Source: Cytophagales bacterium (lineage in GTDB: Bacteria; Pseudomonadota; Gammaproteobacteria; Burkholderiales; Burkholderiaceae_C). From it: a stretch of DNA of 64,000 bases. Made by a program: the position numbers and the translations under genes. The first letter of the stretch is position 1. The number at the start of each line of letters is the position of its first letter. This document shows, in pieces, positions 59,509 to 64,000 of the stretch. A model generated the notes under the pieces. That model saw nothing but the letters and a program-made list of their open reading frames with translations. It searched no databases and was not told the DNA's origin. The stretch is from the NCBI GenBank assembly GCA_030054145.1, contig JASGCK010000001.1, forward strand, positions 1 through 64,000, in the 5' to 3' direction.

Positions 59509-60213
59509 ATGTCTAATCGCACAGCCGTTTTTGTAGATGGATACAACCTTTACTATGGGCGGCTGCGAGGTACGCCATATAAATGGTTTGATTTAGTAGC
59601 CTTTAGCGATCAACTTTTAGCGCATCGTGCACAGGGCGAAGTTTTGACCCGAGTGCATCTTTGTACAGCTTATGTCTCAAGCACATTCGCAACGCATGGA
59701 CGGCTATCTGCCGAATCCCAAGGAAATTACCATCGAGCGCTAGAGGCGATGTACAGTGAAAAAATTAAAATTATCTATGGCGAACACTCATGGAACAAAG
59801 CGGGTACAGAGATGCCTGTTTTTAATCAGTCCGTCCCATTTAATCGAGCAAACGTAGCTAGAGTTTGGAAAATTGAAGAAAAAATGACCGACGTGAATCT
59901 TGCGTTGTCTATGTACCGTGAGTGCTCTAAAAATTTATGTGATCGGCTGATCGTCATTAGCAATGATCGCGATATTGCGCCTGCGCTGGAGGCTATCAAA
60001 GCAGACTTCCCGCACGTTCAATGCGGCGTGGTATTTTCGTTAAAACCACCGCCTAAAACAGCAGTAGCTCAACGCCGTCGAAGTGGTACGTTAGAGGATA
60101 TCGCGGATTGGAGTCTGCCGTTCATTGATAACGCCGCATTGCTTGCAGCACAGATGCCTGGGAAGGTTCCAGTAGCAGGTAAAAAAACCATTTTCAAACC
60201 CGCATATTGGTAG
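59509..60213 (+). CDS. NYN-domain (PIN-like) nuclease protein
   Basis: The 234-residue protein has the NYN start AVFVDGYNLYYGRLRGTPYK (D10, N13), the middle acid motif EEKMTDVNLALSMY (K125, D128) and LIVISNDRDIAPALEAIKAD (N152, D153, D155). This is the full acidic set of the family, whose members act as RNases. It is the only apparently intact gene in the second tRNA-linked segment. A role in defence or as a toxin is possible but not shown. The C-terminus (TLEDIADWSLPFIDNAALLA) is typical of NYN proteins. Confidence 0.88.
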   Translation: MSNRTAVFVDGYNLYYGRLRGTPYKWFDLVAFSDQLLAHRAQGEVLTRVHLCTAYVSSTFATHGRLSAESQGNYHRALEAMYSEKIKIIYGEHSWNKAGTEMPVFNQSVPFNRANVARVWKIEEKMTDVNLALSMYRECSKNLCDRLIVISNDRDIAPALEAIKADFPHVQCGVVFSLKPPPKTAVAQRRRSGTLEDIADWSLPFIDNAALLAAQMPGKVPVAGKKTIFKPAYW

Positions 60214-60350
60214 CTTTTATGGCTATGATCCACCCATCTATTCTCAATAGATGTCCCGAATTGGCATCCCCAAAAACCGACCAGATCCACGCTCCAAGGC
60301 GAGAAAAAACGATCTAAATCAAAGAGTTAAAAATTGGAGGCGGTTTCCCC

Positions 60351-60368
60351 CCCCGCCAGCCGCACCAA
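60351..60368. repeat. Attachment-site copy 3 (right end of the tandem islands)
   Basis: An exact 18-bp copy of the tRNA-Arg 3' end, directly abutting the hemE stop codon at 60369. Without the islands the tRNA and hemE would face each other across a short gap. Confidence 0.86.
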
Positions 60369-61463
60369 TCAATCACGGTTACGCATCTTGCGCGAGTGCG
60401 AATGCACCGCTTCTACCAGCGCTGTTACGTGCTCGGGCGGCGTGAATTGGCTGATGCCGTGACCCAGATTGAAGATGTGCCCTGTGCCGCGCTTTGCGCG
60501 ATCAGTGTGCGGCGTGCCAAAGCTGTCCAGCACTTGCGCCACTTCGGTGGCAATTTGACGTGGGTTGGCAAACAAGATATGGGGGTCAATATTGCCTTGC
60601 AATGATTTATTGGCTCCAACAATTGCGCGCGCCTTGCCTAGATTCATTGTCCAATCGAGACCCAGCACATCGCAGTCAAGGCCTTTCATCTCGTCCAGCC
60701 ACAGTCCGCCGCCTTTGGTAAACACGATGCGCGGCACGACTGCACCCTCTGCGCCTGTGCGTTTGAGCTGAGCGAGCACTCGCTTTGTGTAGCTGAGGCT
60801 AAACTCTTGAAACGCGCCATCGGCCAGCACGCCGCCCCACGAGTCAAACACCATCACGGCTTGCGCACCCGCGTCAATTTGGGCGTTTAGATATTGCGCC
60901 ACGCTGTCGGCATTAATCGCCAAGATGCGGTGCATTAAATCGGGACGCTGATACATCAACGTTTTGACAAGCCGATAGTCGTCCGAGCCTTTGCCCTCAA
61001 CCATGTAGCAAGCCAGCGTCCACGGACTGCCCGAAAAACCAATCAGCGGCACAGCTTTGTCGCCGCGCAGTGCGAGCGCCTTGCGTATCGACGAGACTGC
61101 GTCGAACACATAGCGTAGTTTGTTCATATCGGGTACGGCTAGCTTGTCTACGGCAGCTTCGTCACGTATTTGAAATGCAAAACGCGGCCCTTCGCCCTCG
61201 GCAAATGTGAGGCCAAGCCCCATTGCGTCTGGCACGGTCAAGATGTCGGAAAATAAAATCGCCGCATCGAGCGGGTAGCGATCCAGCGGCTGCATCGTCA
61301 CTTCAGTAGCAAACGCAGGATTGGTCGCCAGCCCCATAAAACTGCCTGCTTGAGCACGTGTCGCGCGGTACTCGGGCAAATAACGCCCCGCTTGACGCAT
61401 GAGCCAAACAGGGGTGTAAGGTGTTGCCTCTCCCAAGCACGCTTTTAAAAATACGTCATTCAT
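60369..61463 (-). CDS. hemE: Uroporphyrinogen decarboxylase
   Basis: The protein is 364 residues from ATG 61463, one base overlapping the upstream stop (TGATG). The signature [16 protein letters not shown] with the catalytic loop lies at residues 15-30, [19 protein letters not shown] has the catalytic Asp, and [19 protein letters not shown] follows. The C-terminal [15 protein letters not shown] is canonical. It makes coproporphyrinogen III in haem synthesis. Coupling to a cytochrome c biogenesis gene links haem supply to haem use. Confidence 0.96.
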   Translation of the reverse strand: MNDVFLKACLGEATPYTPVWLMRQAGRYLPEYRATRAQAGSFMGLATNPAFATEVTMQPLDRYPLDAAILFSDILTVPDAMGLGLTFAEGEGPRFAFQIRDEAAVDKLAVPDMNKLRYVFDAVSSIRKALALRGDKAVPLIGFSGSPWTLACYMVEGKGSDDYRLVKTLMYQRPDLMHRILAINADSVAQYLNAQIDAGAQAVMVFDSWGGVLADGAFQEFSLSYTKRVLAQLKRTGAEGAVVPRIVFTKGGGLWLDEMKGLDCDVLGLDWTMNLGKARAIVGANKSLQGNIDPHILFANPRQIATEVAQVLDSFGTPHTDRAKRGTGHIFNLGHGISQFTPPEHVTALVEAVHSHSRKMRNRD

Positions 61464-62593
61464 CACAAAGTCCCGTAGGAGTGCAGCCCGCTCAAAAACA
61501 TATTCACACCAAGGAATGCAAACGTCGTGACCAGCAAGCCAACTACAGCCCACCAAGCCGCGACGACTCCGCGCAAGCCTTTGACCAGTCGCATATGCAG
61601 CCACGCTGCGTAGTTCAGCCAAACGATGAGTGCCCAGGTCTCTTTGGGATCCCAGCTCCAATAACCGCCCCAAGCTTCTGCCGCCCAAAATGCGCCCAGC
61701 ACCGTGGCAATGGTAAAGAACGCAAAGCCCACGGCGATGGCTTTGTACATCAGGTCGTCCATCATTTCTAGCGTGGGTAGCGTTGCCATCACGTAAGAGT
61801 TGGGGAAGCGGCGCTTGAGCAAGTAAGCCGTCGCTACCATGGCCGAGAGGCTAAACGTGCCGTAGCCAATAAAGTTGGCGGGTACATGAACTTTCATCCA
61901 CCAGCTTTTGAGCGCAGGCACGAGTGGCTGAATGTCCGATGCGTCGCGCACGAAGGTGTACCAAAGCAAGAACCCCACAGCGGCGCTGACCACCAACATC
62001 ACAAAAGCCCCCAGTGTTTTGGTGTTGTAAATCTCTTCGTAGTAAAGATAAAACAGCGTTGTCAGCCAGCAAAACAGCACGAAGACTTCGTACAGATTAG
62101 AGACGGGAATGTGCCCAATATCCGCGCCAATCAGATAGCTTTCGTACCAGCGCACCATCATCCCGACCAGCGCCGCCATCACGGCGACCCACGCCATCTT
62201 GGAGGCAATATTGGCAAAAGTTGCTGCTTGGGATTTGATGAGTAGCCCCAGCCAATAAAACAGCGTACTTAAAAAGAGCAGCACACTCATCCACATGATG
62301 GCGGTTTGGCTGGCTAAAAAGTATTTCAGCATGAAGGCGGTATTGGCGCGATCTAGTTGCCCCTGATAGAGCCAAATCGACCATAACGAGAGTAGTCCAG
62401 TAGCCAGCACCAGTACGCGAAGTGGTCGCCAAAACCAAGCGATAGCAATCAGTGCTGGAGCCGAGCAGACAAGAATGCCCACCTCGTAATAGTCCATATG
62501 GGCAAAGTAGCGAAGCCAGGCGAAGAGTGCGCCAGTGACTACAAGAGTTGCAAAAAGCCAATCGAATGGACTGCGTTTGAAATAGGAATTCAT
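61463..62593 (-). CDS. ccsB: System II cytochrome c biogenesis protein, CcsA/ResC type
   Basis: The 376-residue protein has about nine membrane segments. The haem-handling WWD motif is [20 protein letters not shown], and conserved His residues lie in WLHMRLV. Annotations of this betaproteobacterial protein use ccsB, although its motif is that of CcsA. With ResB it exports haem and attaches it to apocytochromes. The ResB partner is not in the window. The stop overlaps the start of hemE by one base. Confidence 0.92.
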   Translation of the reverse strand: MNSYFKRSPFDWLFATLVVTGALFAWLRYFAHMDYYEVGILVCSAPALIAIAWFWRPLRVLVLATGLLSLWSIWLYQGQLDRANTAFMLKYFLASQTAIMWMSVLLFLSTLFYWLGLLIKSQAATFANIASKMAWVAVMAALVGMMVRWYESYLIGADIGHIPVSNLYEVFVLFCWLTTLFYLYYEEIYNTKTLGAFVMLVVSAAVGFLLWYTFVRDASDIQPLVPALKSWWMKVHVPANFIGYGTFSLSAMVATAYLLKRRFPNSYVMATLPTLEMMDDLMYKAIAVGFAFFTIATVLGAFWAAEAWGGYWSWDPKETWALIVWLNYAAWLHMRLVKGLRGVVAAWWAVVGLLVTTFAFLGVNMFLSGLHSYGTL

Positions 62594-62793
62594 AGTCGCC
62601 TAGTTTAACGACTGGAGCGCCCACTGCCGTATCAAGCGGCGACCTTCAATTAAGCCTGTGCCATACTTGCCCGTATGTCATTGAATTGCCTGATTGATCT
62701 CAAATTTTGCAAGCAATTGCGTGCCTGCGTGCATAGCAATGCCCAGGTGCTCAGGAACCAAGGAGCCAAGGTGGCAATGTGGGTTTGGTGATT

Positions 62794-63156
62794 ATGGAAC
62801 GCATGAAAGCGTGGGCGCGAGGTCTCAAGCGCAATGTGCTGACGGTTTACTTTGTGGCTCGAGATCCACAAGTGCCGATGGGCATACGGGTCTTGGCAGC
62901 TCTGGTGGCTGCCTACGCGCTCAGTCCGATTGACTTGATACCCGATTTCATTCCAGTGCTGGGTTATGTGGATGATTTGCTTATCGTGCCACTGGGTTTG
63001 CTGTTGGTCATACGCCTGATGCCAGATGAGGCGCTGGTCAACGCCCGTGCCAAAGCTGACACATTGCTAGCTAAGCCGCGTAGCTGGTTAGCTGCTGCTT
63101 GCTTTGTGGCTATCTGGCTGATCCTCGGGTTTTACCTCGTGCGTTGGCTAGGGTGA
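62794..63156 (+). CDS. DUF1232 (YkvA-like) membrane protein
   Basis: The protein is 120 residues from ATG 62794 (MERMKAWARGLKRNVLTVYF). The DUF1232 core is LVAAYALSPIDLIPDFIPVL followed by GYVDDLLIVPLGLLLVIRLM. A C-terminal segment WLAAACFVAIWLILGFYLV gives it a membrane anchor. Function of the family is unknown. The 62594-62793 gap to ccsB shows no other gene. Confidence 0.88.
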   Translation: MERMKAWARGLKRNVLTVYFVARDPQVPMGIRVLAALVAAYALSPIDLIPDFIPVLGYVDDLLIVPLGLLLVIRLMPDEALVNARAKADTLLAKPRSWLAAACFVAIWLILGFYLVRWLG

Positions 63157-63276
63157 GTGGGATGGAGCACATGGGCGCAAATTGACACTGAATTTAACGA
63201 CTGACTCATGGTTTACACGGATGCAATGTCCAGTTAATCTATCTTATGATAGCGCTACCATTTAAATGTTTAAGCA

Positions 63277-64000
63277 ATGAAACCTTTCAAAAAAATTTTA
63301 CTGACAGGGGCGGCAGGCAGTCTTGGCAAGGTGTTACGCGCTAGTTTGGCTCTGCACACGGAGGTGCTTCGCCTGTCGGACATCTCTAGCATGGGCAATG
63401 CGGCTGCGCATGAGGAGATCATCCCTTGCGATTTAGGCGATAAAGCCGCGACGATGGCGCTGCTACAGGGCGTGGAGGCGGTCGTTCATATGGGCGGCGT
63501 GGCAACGGAGCACTCGTTTGAGCAAATTTTGGATGCCAACATTCGCGGCATCTTCCATTTGTACGAAGGTGCTCGGGTACACGGTGTGCGCCGCGTGGTG
63601 TTTGCCAGCTCCAACCATGCGATTGGCTTTCACAAACAAGGCGAGATTCTGGACTCGGATAGCCCGCAGCGCCCTGACAGTTACTACGGTTTGTCCAAAG
63701 CCTACGGCGAAAACATGGCGCAGTTTTATTTCAACCGCTACGGCATTGAGACCGTGAGCATCCGCATTGGCTCATCTTTTCCAGAGCCACAAGACGCGCG
63801 GATGCTGATTACGTGGCTGTCTTACCGCGATTTGTCTGAGCTTGTGCGCTGCTCACTGGTTGCGCCAAAAGTCGGTCACACCATTGTGTATGGTGCATCT
63901 AATAACAAGCATTCTTGGTGGGATAACAGCAAGGCGGCGCACTTAGGTTTTGTTCCAAAAGACAACACCGAGGCGTGGCGCACATCGCGCGAGGCTATGC
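63277..64000 (+). CDS. NAD-dependent epimerase/dehydratase, uronate-dehydrogenase-like (3' end outside window)
   Basis: From ATG 63277 the frame is open to the right edge (241 codons). The Rossmann motif TGAAGSLGKVL is at residues 9-19. VVHMGGVATEHSFEQILDAN, FASSNHAIGFHKQGE, and the catalytic YYGLSKAYGENM (Tyr-x3-Lys) follow. SIRIGSSFPEPQDARMLITW is a mark of uronate dehydrogenases, which oxidise glucuronate or galacturonate to lactones. The closing residues lie beyond the window. A closely related sugar-acid dehydrogenase role is possible. Confidence 0.88.
   Translation, partial: MKPFKKILLTGAAGSLGKVLRASLALHTEVLRLSDISSMGNAAAHEEIIPCDLGDKAATMALLQGVEAVVHMGGVATEHSFEQILDANIRGIFHLYEGARVHGVRRVVFASSNHAIGFHKQGEILDSDSPQRPDSYYGLSKAYGENMAQFYFNRYGIETVSIRIGSSFPEPQDARMLITWLSYRDLSELVRCSLVAPKVGHTIVYGASNNKHSWWDNSKAAHLGFVPKDNTEAWRTSREAM

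Noticed and set aside
60251-60445. Plus-strand 64-codon frame starting MSRIGIPKNRP, considered as a third integrase start
   Set aside because: Only the first three codons recall the two relics; the rest shows no integrase pattern and runs through the att copy into hemE antisense.
1-64000. CRISPR array, rRNA operon or prophage structural genes
   Set aside because: No regularly spaced identical repeats, no rRNA-like segments and no capsid, tail or terminase-like proteins were found.

Overview
This window is chromosomal DNA of a betaproteobacterium, most likely order Burkholderiales (Comamonadaceae or a close relative). The evidence is the gene order purM / AI-2E permease / hda / HAD phosphatase / pcnB / folK, the DUF47-Pit pair, the leuS-lptE-holA run, and protein sequences typical of that order. 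Base composition looks close to half G+C, with more AT-rich patches in the inserted modules. The assignment is inference from gene content; no rRNA gene is present.

Layout. 1-4779: a leftward block with a narL-type response regulator, a membrane hybrid histidine kinase and a large GMC-family flavoprotein that runs off the left edge. 4780-5536: mostly non-coding, with a possible 33-codon gene, two terminators and a scrap that looks like an IS5-family left end. 5537-21283: housekeeping genes (rpsT, murJ, sirB1-like, purM, permease, hda, pcnB, folK, phosphate uptake, rhlE, RNase D-like, glnE). This stretch is interrupted between hda and the HAD gene by a predicted EcoRV/HincII-like restriction endonuclease with no methyltransferase. 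21392-25138: a glycine-rich RRM protein, an ECF sigma / zinc anti-sigma pair, and a divergent four-gene bufferin-type operon (DUF2282 precursor, DUF692/MNIO enzyme, DUF2063 partner, DoxX). 25148-36877: leuS, lptE, holA, fatty-acid type enzymes with a TetR regulator, a FAH-family hydrolase and pepN.

36969-38944 is a patchwork of toxin-antitoxin type genes: an orphan HicB, a Phd/PIN pair, an ORF6N protein and a signal-peptide relic. 38944-50180 holds a flavin monooxygenase, an AEC permease and a Rep/UvrD helicase. A 7-kb heavy-metal RND efflux module (PII-like protein, RND pump, adaptor, TolC-type channel, divergent LysR regulator) sits between permease and helicase. The module is bounded by two copies of the helicase 3' end that share 40 identical bases, which marks it as inserted. 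50375-55902: glmU, corA, hpf, a cyclic-nucleotide-binding protein, a YheT-like hydrolase, a conserved protein and a membrane cytochrome c.

55997-60368 is an integration site at a tRNA-Arg(CCG) gene. An 18-bp sequence from the 3' end of the tRNA recurs at 58928 and 60351. Truncated integrase N-termini lie at the same distance after the first two copies. The first segment carries a copper/mercury-type gene set (MerT-like, MerP-like, outer-membrane protein, CusF-like, small Cys/Met-rich protein) and a possible relaxase scrap. The second carries a NYN-domain nuclease gene. The third copy abuts the end of hemE. hemE, a System II cytochrome c biogenesis gene, a DUF1232 protein and a uronate-dehydrogenase-like gene cut by the right edge finish the window.

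Themes. Metal handling appears in three unrelated loci: the bufferin operon, the RND module and the tRNA-linked Cus/Mer-like cluster. A palindromic repeat of about 60-65 bp occurs once between genes and twice in frame inside essential-type proteins (leuS and the Rep-like helicase). folK carries a separate palindrome inside an extra loop. I found no CRISPR array, rRNA, intact transposase or intact integrase.
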